Assembly: GCA_051878795.1 (NCBI GenBank)
Contig: JBJEKU010000003.1
Span: 1 to 30,160, forward strand
DNA: 30,160 nucleotides
Source of the DNA: W1P20-047 sp051878795
Lineage (GTDB): Bacteria; Actinomycetota; Coriobacteriia; Coriobacteriales; Eggerthellaceae
Direction of reading: 5' to 3'
Below, one piece after another: positions 6,575 through 14,925 of this stretch. Every line of letters begins with the position of its first letter. Position 1 is the first letter of the stretch. The notes beneath the pieces were generated by a model that was given only the letters and a program-made list of their open reading frames with translations, ran no database searches and was not told where the DNA came from. Made by a program: the position numbers and the translations under genes.

Positions 6575-6913
6575 TTAGAACGAGCGGTAGAAACAGGTGG
6601 TGTTGCCGGTGTGGCAGGCAGGACCGGCAGGCTTGACCAAAGCAAGAAGCGTATCGGCGTCGCAGTCGTAGCGCAGCTCCACCAGCTGCTGCACATTGCC
6701 GCTCTCCTCGCCTTTGTGCCACAGCTTCTGCCTGCTGCGCGTCCAGAACCAGGTGGTGCGCTGCTCCAAGGTAAGCGCCAAGGATTCGGCGTTCATCCAC
6801 GCCATCATGAGCACGTCCTTGGTATCAACATCCTGCACGATGCAGGGAACAAGACCCTGCTCGTTGAATCTCACCTGATCGGGCGTCAGCTGATCGTGTT
6901 CGAAATCTCCCAT
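6575..6913 (-). CDS. hisI: Phosphoribosyl-AMP cyclohydrolase
   Basis: This 112-aa enzyme opens the adenine ring of phosphoribosyl-AMP in histidine synthesis (third step). The family signature is complete: MMAWMNAESL, TTWFWTRSRQKLWHKGEESG, YDCDADTLL and GPACHTGNTTCFY. It includes the three zinc-site cysteines (YDCD, ACHTG, TTCFY) and the metal-binding Asp residues. The ATG at 6911-6913 (MGDFEHDQ) is chosen because AAGGAGGG lies directly upstream; extension to 6976 would add 21 non-conserved residues. It is the last gene of the his operon and is set apart from hisF by 157 bp with several hairpins. The HisE activity, often fused to HisI, is encoded separately at 22599-22988. Confidence 0.95.
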   Translation of the reverse strand: MGDFEHDQLTPDQVRFNEQGLVPCIVQDVDTKDVLMMAWMNAESLALTLEQRTTWFWTRSRQKLWHKGEESGNVQQLVELRYDCDADTLLALVKPAGPACHTGNTTCFYRSF

Positions 6914-6979
6914 AGAACCCTCCTTCGAAAGCCGTTTCGGAGACAAGCCCCGCTTTGCGGGAAGCTCCAAAACCAAGAA

Positions 6980-7002
6980 GCGCCCCGCACGCTGCGAGGC
7001 GC
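6980..7002 (-). terminator. Terminator-like hairpin between hisF and hisI
   Basis: A 10-bp stem (6980-6989 with 6993-7002, 3-nt loop, one G-U pair in the minus-strand RNA) is followed by UUCUUGGUUUU. A smaller CCCGC/GCGGG hairpin (6949-6953 with 6957-6961) comes next. hisI would be transcribed by readthrough, or from an unseen promoter in the gap. Confidence 0.55.
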
Positions 7003-7025
7003 CTGGATAGATGGATGAGTCGACG

Positions 7026-7054
7026 GGCTCCCGAAGCAGGCATGCTTCGGAGCC
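7026..7054 (-). terminator. Hairpin directly after hisF
   Basis: GGCTCC-GAAGCA pairs with TGCTTC-GGAGCC across a 4-nt loop, with a single bulged base (7026-7038 with 7043-7054). It starts 16 bp after the hisF stop and lacks a U-tract. It could be a 3'-end stabiliser or a pause site upstream of the terminator-like hairpin at 6980-7002. Confidence 0.45.
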
Positions 7055-7070
7055 GCCTTTCCCGGCGGGC

Positions 7071-7835
7071 TTACAGACGCACCGGGATACCCTGGCTTGC
7101 CATGTACTCCTTCACCTGACGGACGGTGAACTCGCCGAAATGGAACACGCTCGCAGCCAGGACCGCATCGGCCTCGCCATCGATGACTCCTTCGGCGAAA
7201 TGCTCCAGCTTGCCCACGCCGCCGCTTGCGATGACGGGGATGTTGACCGCACGGGAAACGGCACGCGTCAGGGCCACATCGAAGCCGTCCTTGCTGCCAT
7301 CGCAGTCCATGCTGGTGAGCAGGATCTCACCCGCACCGCGCTTGGCTGCCTCGATGGCCCACTGGACGGCATCGATGCCGGTGTTCTTGCGTCCACCATG
7401 CACGTAGACTTCCCAGCGGCCGGTGTTACCGGGAACACGCTTCGCATCGATGGCGCACAGGATAGCCTGGGTTCCGAAGGCCGCAGCAGCCTCGGTGATG
7501 AGCGATGGATTATCCACCGCAGCGGAATTGATGGAAACCTTGTCCGCGCCCGCCGCTATCATAGTGCGGATATCGGCCACGGTACGGAAGCCGCCGCCCA
7601 CGCAATAGGGCAGGTGCAGCTCCTCGCTTGCGCGGCTGGCCATATCGATGGTAGTTGCACGGCCTTCGTGCGTTGCAGTGATATCCAGGAAGATCACTTC
7701 GTCGGCACGCTGTTCGTCGTAGCGCTTCGCCAGCTCGATGGGATCGCCCGCATCGCGCAGGTTCACGAAGTTGACGCCCTTGACCACACGGCCGTCCTTC
7801 ACATCCATGCAGGGGATGACTCGTTTTGCTAGCAT
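7071..7835 (-). CDS. hisF: Imidazole glycerol phosphate synthase, cyclase subunit
   Basis: This is a 254-aa TIM barrel that uses ammonia from HisH to convert PRFAR into imidazole glycerol phosphate and AICAR. The start IPCMDVKDGRVVKGVNF carries the N-terminal catalytic Asp. Further family motifs are FLDITAT, CVGGGFRT, GADKVSINSAAV, CAIDAKR, EILLTSMDCDGSKDGFD (second catalytic Asp) and VIASGGVG. The length is normal and the ATG is preceded by GGAGAAG. It lies 26 bp after hisA in the operon. Hairpins follow it before hisI. Confidence 0.97.
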   Translation of the reverse strand: MLAKRVIPCMDVKDGRVVKGVNFVNLRDAGDPIELAKRYDEQRADEVIFLDITATHEGRATTIDMASRASEELHLPYCVGGGFRTVADIRTMIAAGADKVSINSAAVDNPSLITEAAAAFGTQAILCAIDAKRVPGNTGRWEVYVHGGRKNTGIDAVQWAIEAAKRGAGEILLTSMDCDGSKDGFDVALTRAVSRAVNIPVIASGGVGKLEHFAEGVIDGEADAVLAASVFHFGEFTVRQVKEYMASQGIPVRL

Positions 7836-7861
7836 TTCTTCTCCAAACCGGAAACGAGGGC

Positions 7862-8635
7862 CTACAGTCCGCAGGGATTCGCCTGGGCGATAGCGGCAAG
7901 ATGCGCGACGGTTGCCTTGTGGCAGAAATCCAGCGCTTCGGGAACGTCGAGGGTATGCTCGTAGACGGCACGACCGGTGATAACGCCTTCGATAGAGCCC
8001 GCAACCGCACCCAGACGACGGAGGTCGTCCATATTGGTCACACCGCCGCTTGCGATGACGGGATTGCGGAACACCTGTGCCATACGCACATATGCCTGCT
8101 CGTCGATGCCGGTCTGCATGCCATCGCGGGAGATGTCGGTGTACACCAAGTGCTTGAAGCCCAGATCGGCCACTTCCGCCACCAATTCCTCGGCGGGGAC
8201 GCCGGCGCCCTCGCGCCAGCCGTCGATAGCGACCTCGCCGCCGCGCGCATCGATGCCCGCAGTCAGCATGTCGCCGAAACGGCTTACCGCCTCGACGGCA
8301 AAATCCTTGTCCGTAATCAAGCTGGTGCCCAGGACCACGCGGGCAACGCCTGCATCATAGAGGCGCTGCAAAGTTTCCATGGAGCGGATACCGCCGCCGT
8401 TTTCCACCTTCAACAGGGTCTTGTGCATGATGCGCTCGATGATCTCGATGTTTTCGGGCACGCCCGACTTGGCACCGTTCAGGTCGACCACATGGATCCA
8501 AGTGGCACCCATTTCCTCGAAGGCCTGCGCCTGGGCTACGGGATCTTCGTTGTATACGGTCACCTTCGCGTAGTCGCCCTTCGCCAGGCGGACGGCACGG
8601 CCGTCCAGGATGTCGATTGCAGGAAGCAAGTCCAT
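7862..8635 (-). CDS. hisA: 1-(5-phosphoribosyl)-5-[(5-phosphoribosylamino)methylideneamino]imidazole-4-carboxamide isomerase
   Basis: This is a 257-aa TIM barrel that isomerises ProFAR to PRFAR. Diagnostic features are LLPAIDILDGRAVRLAKGDY at the N-terminus (catalytic Asp), WIHVVDLNGAKSG, NGGGIRSMETL, VLGTSLI, DARGGEVAIDGW, VYTDISRDGM (second catalytic Asp) and VIASGGVTN. The HisA-type DISRDGM distinguishes it from HisF. GAAAGGCG precedes the ATG by about 8 nt. It lies 19 bp after hisH and 26 bp before hisF. There is no sign of the dual HisA/TrpF PriA type beyond general similarity, but actinobacterial members should be checked for that. Confidence 0.95.
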   Translation of the reverse strand: MDLLPAIDILDGRAVRLAKGDYAKVTVYNEDPVAQAQAFEEMGATWIHVVDLNGAKSGVPENIEIIERIMHKTLLKVENGGGIRSMETLQRLYDAGVARVVLGTSLITDKDFAVEAVSRFGDMLTAGIDARGGEVAIDGWREGAGVPAEELVAEVADLGFKHLVYTDISRDGMQTGIDEQAYVRMAQVFRNPVIASGGVTNMDDLRRLGAVAGSIEGVITGRAVYEHTLDVPEALDFCHKATVAHLAAIAQANPCGL

Positions 8636-8654
8636 TCGAATCGCCTTTCTCTGC

Positions 8655-9302
8655 TTAACCTGCGGCCTTGACCACGCGCAGATAGTTTTCCAACAGGGTC
8701 ATTCCGGCATCGGAGCTCTTTTCCGGATGGAATTGGACACCGAAAGCCGTATCGTTCCAACTCACCGCACAGGGGAAGCCCACCGAATGGGTGGTGGTTG
8801 CAAGCGTGCAGGGGTTTTCCGGCGCGATGAAGCTATGGGTGAAGTAGAAGTACTCGCCCGAGGGGATGCCATCCAGCAGGGGGGATTGCGTTCCGGGCAG
8901 GATGTCGATGGTGTTCCAGCCCACGTGCGGCACCTTGTACTGCACGCCCTCGCTGTCGACGCGGGGCATGCGGTCCACCACTCCGGGCACGATGCCAAGA
9001 CCGCGCGGATTGCCGTCGTCGCCGGCATCCTCGGTTCCCTCTTCGAACATCAGATGCAGGCCCAGGCAGATGCCCAGGAACGGGACTCCGCGGCGAACGG
9101 CTTCGCGCACGGCATCCATCTGCCCGGACTGGACCATGGAGCGGGACGCATCGGCGAACGCGCCCACGCCGGGCAGCACGATGGCCTGCGCACGGGCGAT
9201 CTCGCTGGGATCATCGGTGATGACAGCGTCGCCACCCACGTATTTCAAACCGCGCTGGACGCTTTTCAGGTTGCCCTTGCAGTAATCAACGACAGCGATC
9301 AT
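8655..9302 (-). CDS. hisH: Imidazole glycerol phosphate synthase, glutamine amidotransferase subunit
   Basis: This 215-aa class I glutamine amidotransferase supplies ammonia to HisF. It starts IAVVDYCKGNLKSV. The nucleophile elbow is GICLGLHLMFE (catalytic Cys), and the His/Glu of the triad are in FGVQFHPEKSS. The oxyanion-region PGVGAF and the YFTHSF element are present. An insert (EDAGDDGNPRG) follows the elbow. Start and stop are tightly packed: 3 bp after the hisB stop and 19 bp before hisA, which suggests translational coupling. Confidence 0.96.
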   Translation of the reverse strand: MIAVVDYCKGNLKSVQRGLKYVGGDAVITDDPSEIARAQAIVLPGVGAFADASRSMVQSGQMDAVREAVRRGVPFLGICLGLHLMFEEGTEDAGDDGNPRGLGIVPGVVDRMPRVDSEGVQYKVPHVGWNTIDILPGTQSPLLDGIPSGEYFYFTHSFIAPENPCTLATTTHSVGFPCAVSWNDTAFGVQFHPEKSSDAGMTLLENYLRVVKAAG

Positions 9303-9305
9303 AAG

Positions 9306-9911
9306 CTATAGCATGCCTTTCGTCGAAGGAAGCGCATCGGCAACGCGGGGGTTGATGCGCGTGGCATCGCACAGCGCGCGCCCGCATGCCTTGAATGCGG
9401 CTTCGATGATGTGATGGGTGTTCTCGCCCGCCGCTTCGATCAGATGCAGGGTAATGCCCGCATTCTGGGCGAAGGCGATGAAGAACTCCTTCGCGAGCGA
9501 GGAATTGAAGATCCCGAGCATTTCCATGGGCACGTCGATTGCGAAATGCAGCTGGCCGCGACCAGAGATGTCCAGGGATGCCTGGATGAGCGACTCGTCC
9601 ATGGGCACGAACGAGGTTCCGAAGCGCACGATACCGCGCTTGTCGCCCAAGGCCTTCGCAACCGCCTGGCCCAAGACGATTCCCACGTCCTCCACGGTGT
9701 GGTGCGCGCTCACCTCGATGTCGCCTTGCGCCTTCACGGTCAGGTCGAACAGGCCATGGCGGGCAAAGGCGTCGAGCATATGGTCGAAGAAGGGCACGCC
9801 GGTGGAAACGTCGGCCCTGCCCGTGCCATCCAGGTTGATGGTCAGGGAGATATCGGTTTCCTTCGTGGTACGCACCACATCCGCGATACGCGCTTCACGG
9901 GGGTTTTCCAT
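9306..9911 (-). CDS. hisB: Imidazoleglycerol-phosphate dehydratase (monofunctional)
   Basis: This 201-aa Mn-dependent dehydratase makes imidazole-acetol phosphate. The metal-binding repeats FFDHMLDAFARHG, SAHHTVEDVG and ENTHHIIEAAFKA are all present, as is the C-terminal PSTKGML. It is the short actinobacterial form, without the N-terminal phosphatase domain found in E. coli HisB, so histidinol-phosphate phosphatase must come from elsewhere. AAAGGA lies about 8 nt before the ATG. It sits 4 bp after hisC and 3 bp before hisH. Confidence 0.97.
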   Translation of the reverse strand: MENPREARIADVVRTTKETDISLTINLDGTGRADVSTGVPFFDHMLDAFARHGLFDLTVKAQGDIEVSAHHTVEDVGIVLGQAVAKALGDKRGIVRFGTSFVPMDESLIQASLDISGRGQLHFAIDVPMEMLGIFNSSLAKEFFIAFAQNAGITLHLIEAAGENTHHIIEAAFKACGRALCDATRINPRVADALPSTKGML

Positions 9912-9915
9912 GTGC

Positions 9916-10986
9916 TTATCCTTTCAGGATCTGTGCCAAAGCGGCGATGAGGCCCTCGTTTTCGTCGGGAAGGCCCACGGTGATGCGCAGGCAGTTCTCC
10001 AGGCCGGCAGAACGGCTGAAATCGCGCACCAGGTATCCGCGGTCGAGCAGCTGCTGCCATACCTCGCCGGCATCGGCACCCTCCAGACGCACGAGCAGAT
10101 AGTTCGCATCGGAAGGATACACGCGCACGCCTTCGATAGCAGCAAGGCCTTCCGCAAGCACGCTCCGCTGCTCGATGATGCGGTCGATACGGCCCTGGAA
10201 CAGATCGCGGTTGCGCACCACCTCGAGCGCGATCGCCTGGGACACCGCGTCGACGGAATAAGGCTGGCGCACCTTCACGAATTCGGTGATAACGTCCGGA
10301 TCGGCCAGGATATAGCCCATCCTGGCGCCCGCAAGCGAATAGGCCTTGGAGAAGGTACGCAGCACCAGCAGGTTCTTATGCTCGCGCACCAAAGGCGCGA
10401 TGGTCTGGCGGGAGAATTCGCAATACGCCTCGTCCACCATGATCAATGCATCGGTGCACTCCAGCGCGCGGACCAAAAAGTCGCGGCGCGCCACCGTTCC
10501 CGTAGGATTATTGGGGCTGGTGATGATGGCGAAGTCGATATCGCCTGCGGAAAGACGGTCGATCACCGCTTCCTCGTCGATGGAATAATCTTCCCTGCGG
10601 GGCACATCCACCACTTCGGTGCCGGTCAGATAGGCGTTTGCCTTGTACACGGAAAAGGTGGGCGGGATGTTGAGCATCTTGCGGCCGACACCGCCCCAGA
10701 CAAGCGCCAGGTCGAACAGCAGTTCGTCGCCACCATTGCCCATGAGCACATTGCCGCGGTCGAGTCCTTCCACCTGCGCGATCGCATCGCGCAGGTCATT
10801 GGCCAAAGGATCGGGATAGCGGTTGAAATCCAATCCGGACAAACGCTCCAGCACAGCCTCCAGCACCGGCTCGGGAATGCTCTGCGGGTTCTCGTTCGCC
10901 GAAAGCATCACGCGGGCGGGAATGTACTTGGGATCGTACGGGATGAGCCCATCCAGCAGCGGATTCGAGGCGCGCACCTTATTCAT
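9916..10986 (-). CDS. hisC: Histidinol-phosphate aminotransferase
   Basis: This 356-aa fold-type I PLP aminotransferase converts imidazole-acetol phosphate to histidinol phosphate. Key features are ANENP near the N-terminus, NGGDELL (phosphate-site loop), SPNNPTG, MVDEAYCEF (Asp holding the PLP ring nitrogen), LRTFSKAYSLAGARMGY (Schiff-base Lys) and the C-terminal LRITVG (substrate-binding Arg). The length is normal. Its ATG overlaps the end of hisD by 8 bp, which supports coupled translation. Broad-specificity relatives (aromatic aminotransferases) look similar, but operon position makes HisC the natural call. Confidence 0.95.
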   Translation of the reverse strand: MNKVRASNPLLDGLIPYDPKYIPARVMLSANENPQSIPEPVLEAVLERLSGLDFNRYPDPLANDLRDAIAQVEGLDRGNVLMGNGGDELLFDLALVWGGVGRKMLNIPPTFSVYKANAYLTGTEVVDVPRREDYSIDEEAVIDRLSAGDIDFAIITSPNNPTGTVARRDFLVRALECTDALIMVDEAYCEFSRQTIAPLVREHKNLLVLRTFSKAYSLAGARMGYILADPDVITEFVKVRQPYSVDAVSQAIALEVVRNRDLFQGRIDRIIEQRSVLAEGLAAIEGVRVYPSDANYLLVRLEGADAGEVWQQLLDRGYLVRDFSRSAGLENCLRITVGLPDENEGLIAALAQILKG

Positions 10987-12292
10987 CGGTGTTCTCCGGC
11001 ATGACGCACCCCAGTTCGCGCAGGCGCAGGCGCACGCTCTGGGCGTGTGCCCACAGGCCCTCGCGGTCGGCGATGCGCACGATGGCCTCGCCGTCCTGCA
11101 GCAGCGCGGCGGGGGTGTACTGGATGACGCTCGACTTCTTCACGAAATCGTCGGTGGAAAGGGGGCTGGAGAACTTGGCGGTGCCGCCGGTGGGCAGGGT
11201 GTGATTGGGGCCAGCCACGTAGTCGCCCACAGCCTCGGCGGTCCAATCGCCCAGGAAGATCGCGCCGGCATTCTTGATACCGCCCAGCTGGTCCATGGCA
11301 TTCTGGACGTGCATTTCCAAATGCTCGGGGGCGATCACGTTCACAGCACCCAAAGCGGTTTCCATGTCGGGGCAGACCACGATCAGGCCCTGGTCGTTCA
11401 GGGATGCGGAAGTGATCTCCGCACGGGTGGAGCGCTTCAGATGATCGTCGATGGCGGCGAGCACCTTGTCCGCGTACTCGTTGCTGAAAACCACCAGATA
11501 GCAGCTTGCCAGAGGGTCGTGCTCCGCCTGGGCCATCAGGTCGATAGCCACCATGGAGGGGTCGGCCTGCTCGTCGGCAACCACGCAGACCTCGGAAGGA
11601 CCGGCGATCATGTCGATTCCCACATCACCGGAGACGATCTTCTTGGCAGCAGCGACGAAGGCGTTGCCCGGGCCGGTGATCTTGGAGACAGCGGGGATGG
11701 TTTCGGTACCGTATGCCAGCGCGGCAATCGCCTGGGCGCCGCCGATGGAATAGATCTCGTTCACGCCGGAGATGCGGCATGCCTCGATGACGGCGGGATC
11801 CAGGGAGCCGTCCTTGGTAGGCGGGGTCACGCAAGCGATGCGCTTCACGCCTGCAACGGATGCAGGCAGTGCATTCATGAGCACGGAAGAGGGATACAGG
11901 GCACGGCCGCCGGGAACGTAGATGCCCACAGCCTCGATAGGCTCGTACTTGGTACCTACGATGGCGCCGTTCTCGCGAACGTCCATCCAGCTCTGGCGAA
12001 GCTGGCGTTCGTGGAAGTCGCGGATCTGCGCGGCAGCATGCTGCAGCGCCTGGGAAAGCTCGGGGCTCACCTTTTCCAGCGCGGCATCGATCGCTTCCTG
12101 GCTGACACGGAAGCTCTCCAGCTTCACGCCGTCGAAGCGCTCGGTGTATTCGCGCACTGCCTCGTCGCCGCGGGCGCGCACGTCCTCGACGATATCGGTT
12201 GCGGCCTTCAGGGCCTTCGCATTGAAGGCACCGGTGCGCTTGAGATGCCCTTCGTTGAAGCGCTCTCCCTGCTTCAGTTCTACTCGACGCAT
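10979..12292 (-). CDS. hisD: Histidinol dehydrogenase
   Basis: This 437-aa zinc enzyme oxidises histidinol to histidine in two NAD-dependent steps (last reactions of the pathway). Visible signatures are YVPGGRALYPSSVLMNALPA, SIGGAQAIAALAYGTE, ITGPGNAFVAAAKK, IAGPSEVCVVAD, DLMAQAEHDP (zinc ligands Gln and His), IAPEHLEMH (catalytic Glu-His pair) and AGPNHTLPTGGTA. The length is typical. GAGGAGC precedes the ATG, which lies one base after the hisZG stop. The 3' end overlaps hisC. Confidence 0.97.
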   Translation of the reverse strand: MRRVELKQGERFNEGHLKRTGAFNAKALKAATDIVEDVRARGDEAVREYTERFDGVKLESFRVSQEAIDAALEKVSPELSQALQHAAAQIRDFHERQLRQSWMDVRENGAIVGTKYEPIEAVGIYVPGGRALYPSSVLMNALPASVAGVKRIACVTPPTKDGSLDPAVIEACRISGVNEIYSIGGAQAIAALAYGTETIPAVSKITGPGNAFVAAAKKIVSGDVGIDMIAGPSEVCVVADEQADPSMVAIDLMAQAEHDPLASCYLVVFSNEYADKVLAAIDDHLKRSTRAEITSASLNDQGLIVVCPDMETALGAVNVIAPEHLEMHVQNAMDQLGGIKNAGAIFLGDWTAEAVGDYVAGPNHTLPTGGTAKFSSPLSTDDFVKKSSVIQYTPAALLQDGEAIVRIADREGLWAHAQSVRLRLRELGCVMPENTDE

Positions 12293-12293
12293 A

Positions 12294-13916
12294 TTACTGC
12301 TCCTCTACTTGGTCTTGCAGCGCAGCCGCAAGCGCGATAACGCGCTCATCTGTACGGAATGCGCAAGGATTGGCAAAGAAACGTGCGGTGGAATCCAATA
12401 CCTCATCCACCACCGAAAGGTTGTTCTCGCGCAGGGTGGTGCCCGTCGCGGTGATGTCGATGATGCGTTCCGCCATACCGGTGAGCGGTGCGAGCTCGAT
12501 ATTGCCGTGGAGCTTCACAATCTCCACCTGCATGCCCACGCGGTCGTAGTAGGAACGGGTGATGCGCGGGTACTTGGTGGCAACGCGGATGGAGCCCAGC
12601 TTGCGGTAGCGCTCTTCCACGGCAGGGGTGGCGCCCGCAGGCTCCGCAACCACGAAGCGGCAGCCGCCGAACTTCAGATCCACCAACTCCACCACATTGG
12701 GCTGGGCCTCGAGCAAGCTGTCCTTTCCGCAGATGCCGCAATCGGCGGCACCCAGGGAGACGAAGACCGGCGCATCGGTGGGACGCACGATGATGTAGTC
12801 GACGCCGGGGTTGGATATGATCAGCTGGCGACCGGGATTCTCCAGGCCGGTAATATCAAGACCCGCACGGGAAAGCGACTTGATGGTGTCCGCATTGAGC
12901 GAGCCTTTGGGAACCGCAATGCGCAGCGGGCAGGTGCTATCGTGCTTCCCCTGCATATCGAGCGCCGCCATGACCTGTTCCAGATACAGGGCGAAACCCG
13001 CAGAAGGACGGGGTTTGCCGTCGAAAGCGGCGATCATGGCATCGTAGCGGCCACCCGATCCGATGCGCTCGCCCAAACCGGGCGCATAGGCCTCGAAGAT
13101 AAAGCCCGTGTAATAGCTGAACGTGCTGGAAAGGCTGAAATCGATGAGCAGCTTATCTTCCAGGCCCATCTCCGTCAAACGGCCGAACGCCGTTTCCAGC
13201 TCGTCGAGACCGCACTCGCAGCCCAGGGGCGCGACCAAGCCGCGCACCCGGTCGATCGCCTCGCGCCCGCCTCGAATGCCCGCCATCCGGCACAGGACCT
13301 GCGCATGCTCGGCAGGAGCCTCGGGCAGAGCGGCCAGCCTGGCAAGCTCTACGAAATTGCCTTCCTGATAGGCGCGCATCGCCTGGTTCTTCCAGTCGCC
13401 GGACGCAGGCGATGCCGCGAGCACATTGCGCAGCACGCTTGCCGTACCCAGGGCGATGACGAAGTCGTCAAGGCCGCAGAGCTGGAGGCTTTCCGCGAAC
13501 AGAGCCAGAATCCCGGCGTCGGATTCGGCACCGTCGGAATCGATGTCCTCGATGCCGATCTGGGTCACCTCGCGGGAAGTCGCCATCCCATCCGCTTCGC
13601 GGAAGACGCGCTGAACGTAACGGAAGCGGAAGGGGCCTTCTTCCCCGCGCAGACGCGTGGCGCACATGCGAGCCACCTGCATGGTCACGTCGGGACGCAA
13701 TGCCAGAAGGTCGCCCGAGGCATCGAAGAAGCGGAAGGGGACGCCGGGAAGGCTGGTCACTGCATCGAGCACCTCGATGTTTTCCAGGGTAGGGGTTTCG
13801 ATGGGGGCATAGCCGCGCGATGCCAGGCAAGCCTGCACACGCGAGATGATCTGCTCGCGACGCAATGCCTCATCGGGAAGGATGTCCCTGAAGCCGGAAG
13901 GCGTAACAAAATCCAT
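12294..13916 (-). CDS. hisZG: Fused HisZ-HisG: ATP phosphoribosyltransferase regulatory and catalytic subunits in one chain
   Basis: This 540-aa protein catalyses the first, feedback-controlled step of histidine synthesis (ATP + PRPP). Residues 1 to about 320 are a HisZ domain, a histidyl-tRNA-synthetase-like regulator. It has TPSGFRDILPDEA, the motif-2 element RFRYVQRVFREAD, YYTGFIFEAY, RIGSGGRYD and a C-terminal GFALYLEQVMAAL. From about residue 330 a complete short-form HisG follows: LRIAVPKGSL, ADCGICGKD, LVDLKFGGCRFVVAE, RVATKYPRIT and the PRPP loop IIDITATGTTLRENN. Short HisG normally needs a separate HisZ for activity; here they are joined by a linker of only about ten residues. No stop codon or frameshift separates them. 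The ATG follows GAGGA by 8 nt. It is the first gene of the his operon. Confidence 0.93.
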   Translation of the reverse strand: MDFVTPSGFRDILPDEALRREQIISRVQACLASRGYAPIETPTLENIEVLDAVTSLPGVPFRFFDASGDLLALRPDVTMQVARMCATRLRGEEGPFRFRYVQRVFREADGMATSREVTQIGIEDIDSDGAESDAGILALFAESLQLCGLDDFVIALGTASVLRNVLAASPASGDWKNQAMRAYQEGNFVELARLAALPEAPAEHAQVLCRMAGIRGGREAIDRVRGLVAPLGCECGLDELETAFGRLTEMGLEDKLLIDFSLSSTFSYYTGFIFEAYAPGLGERIGSGGRYDAMIAAFDGKPRPSAGFALYLEQVMAALDMQGKHDSTCPLRIAVPKGSLNADTIKSLSRAGLDITGLENPGRQLIISNPGVDYIIVRPTDAPVFVSLGAADCGICGKDSLLEAQPNVVELVDLKFGGCRFVVAEPAGATPAVEERYRKLGSIRVATKYPRITRSYYDRVGMQVEIVKLHGNIELAPLTGMAERIIDITATGTTLRENNLSVVDEVLDSTARFFANPCAFRTDERVIALAAALQDQVEEQ

Positions 13917-14270
13917 AGGATATTCCTCTATTCATGACGTTTTATCGCAACATTACATAGTACTTTTTCCCGGGCGTGTTGGCAATGTTTCCATGCTCGT
14001 CTTGCCTGTAAGCGGACAGGGCATCCACCCGCCTGCGATACTTTATCACAGTAGAGTGCTAAAGCATGGGGCTTCATTTTATTTTCTTCGGGGGACGGCG
14101 GGATGCGGGAAATGAGAGCGGCGGGAAATCGCAAGGCGCAAGAAAGCCGGTTCCGGGTTGCCCCGGAGCCGGCCTTCTTTCCGTATCGATTCCCTGCGGA
14201 ATGCACCGCCCTTGCGGCAAGCGTCCTTTTCCTTACCACACGGATAGACCCCGTGCAACGCAAGCAAAAT
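13917..14270 (-). promoter_or_regulatory. Region upstream of the his operon
   Basis: This 354-bp stretch has no convincing gene. The part nearest hisZG holds its ribosome site and probably the his promoter, but several weak -10-like sequences (such as TGTGATAAAG near 14045) compete and none has a good -35. A 5-bp CCTGT/ACAGG hairpin lies around 14006-14021. A 50-codon open frame at 13928-14077 ends beside the hisZG ribosome site; see the rejected list. The far part holds the terminator of the zinc-ribbon gene (14146-14173). No T-box or other known leader class was recognised. Confidence 0.45.
14137..14181 (-). terminator. Intrinsic terminator of the zinc-ribbon protein gene
   Basis: A GC-rich 12-bp stem (14146-14157 with 14162-14173, one mismatch on the minus strand) is flanked by A-rich and U-rich arms, and UUUCUU follows in the minus-strand RNA. 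The symmetry of the flanks would let it work on either strand. It begins about 90 bp after the gene stop. Confidence 0.7.
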
Positions 14271-14786
14271 CTACTCGGTAGGGATATTGCGTGCCCACGC
14301 AGGCTTTTCCGAAGCAGCCGCCTGCTGCGCCTGCTCCTCTTCGACAGGTTCGACGTCGATGGGTGCGCCGTTTGCCGTAAAGGGGTCATCCTGTGCGAAG
14401 CCGTCTTGATCGGGGATCTTGCTCCCGCAACGGCTGCAATAGGCATCGCCCTGGTTGGGACGATATCCGCAGGTAGGGCAGGTTCCCGTCACGTAGGAAC
14501 GGGCAGATGCCGCCGCATCTTCGGCGATCTTGTCCAAATCGGACTGGATGGCCTCGATGGCATCGTCGATTTCGGCGATAGCGGAGATTTGATCCTTCAG
14601 GTCGTCAAACCTTGCGGAATCTGCTTTGCTCTCGTTGAAAACCGCCTCTCCCAAACGCGCGCATGCTGCGTTGCGCTGGGCCTTCTTTTCGGCAAGCTGG
14701 GCCTTCAGCTTGATGTTCTTGCCGGTACGTGCGGTGATTTCCGCCCCGCGATTGAGCTTGCCGCCCAGATCATCCAAGAATCCCAT
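14271..14786 (-). CDS. Coiled-coil protein with C-terminal zinc ribbon, function unknown
   Basis: This is a 171-aa soluble protein of no known function. Residues about 12-95 are charged and Ala-rich, with heptad-like spacing, and probably form a coiled coil. Residues 103-120 are a zinc ribbon, CPTCG...CSRCG (C103, C106, C117, C120). An acidic, low-complexity tail follows, ending near ARNIPTE. No signal peptide or membrane segment is visible. The ATG at 14784-14786 (MGFLDDLG) is preferred over one 18 bp upstream because AAAGGAAA sits at the right distance. It is framed by terminators on both sides (14864-14894 and 14137-14181), so it is probably transcribed alone. Small zinc-ribbon proteins of this kind are common; no pathway can be assigned. 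Confidence 0.7.
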   Translation of the reverse strand: MGFLDDLGGKLNRGAEITARTGKNIKLKAQLAEKKAQRNAACARLGEAVFNESKADSARFDDLKDQISAIAEIDDAIEAIQSDLDKIAEDAAASARSYVTGTCPTCGYRPNQGDAYCSRCGSKIPDQDGFAQDDPFTANGAPIDVEPVEEEQAQQAAASEKPAWARNIPTE

Positions 14787-14863
14787 GGTGTTTCCTTTCG
14801 CCATGAATGGTTGTGCGCCTGCATCTTGGTTTATCAGGCGCTTTCTCAGCCGGCTCCCATGAT

Positions 14864-14894
14864 AAAACGAGCCGCGGAATACGCGGCTCGTTTG
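14864..14894 (-). terminator. Intrinsic terminator of yebC
   Basis: CGAGCCGCG (14868-14876) pairs with CGCGGCTCG (14882-14890) across a 5-nt loop. The stem is extended by AAA/TTT, and a UUUUAU run follows on the minus strand. It lies 32 bp after the yebC stop. Confidence 0.85.
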
Positions 14895-14925
14895 GCAACT
14901 AGCTGTAGGAAACGAAGGAAACCGT

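Noticed and set aside
9418..13937. Long plus-strand open frames (about 500-670 codons) antisense to the his genes
   Set aside because: They mirror hisC, hisD and hisZG in codon register, lack ribosome sites and show no protein-like motifs.
14054..14062. GAGTGCTAA, a half-site of the CIRCE heat-shock operator
   Set aside because: The other half (TTAGCACTC) is absent at the required spacing, and no chaperone gene is adjacent.
13928..14077. A 50-codon frame ending beside the hisZG ribosome site with four His codons, considered as a his leader peptide
   Set aside because: The His codons are scattered, not clustered. Codon use (AGA, CGA, ATA, CTA) is unlike neighbouring genes, and no terminator/antiterminator pair follows.
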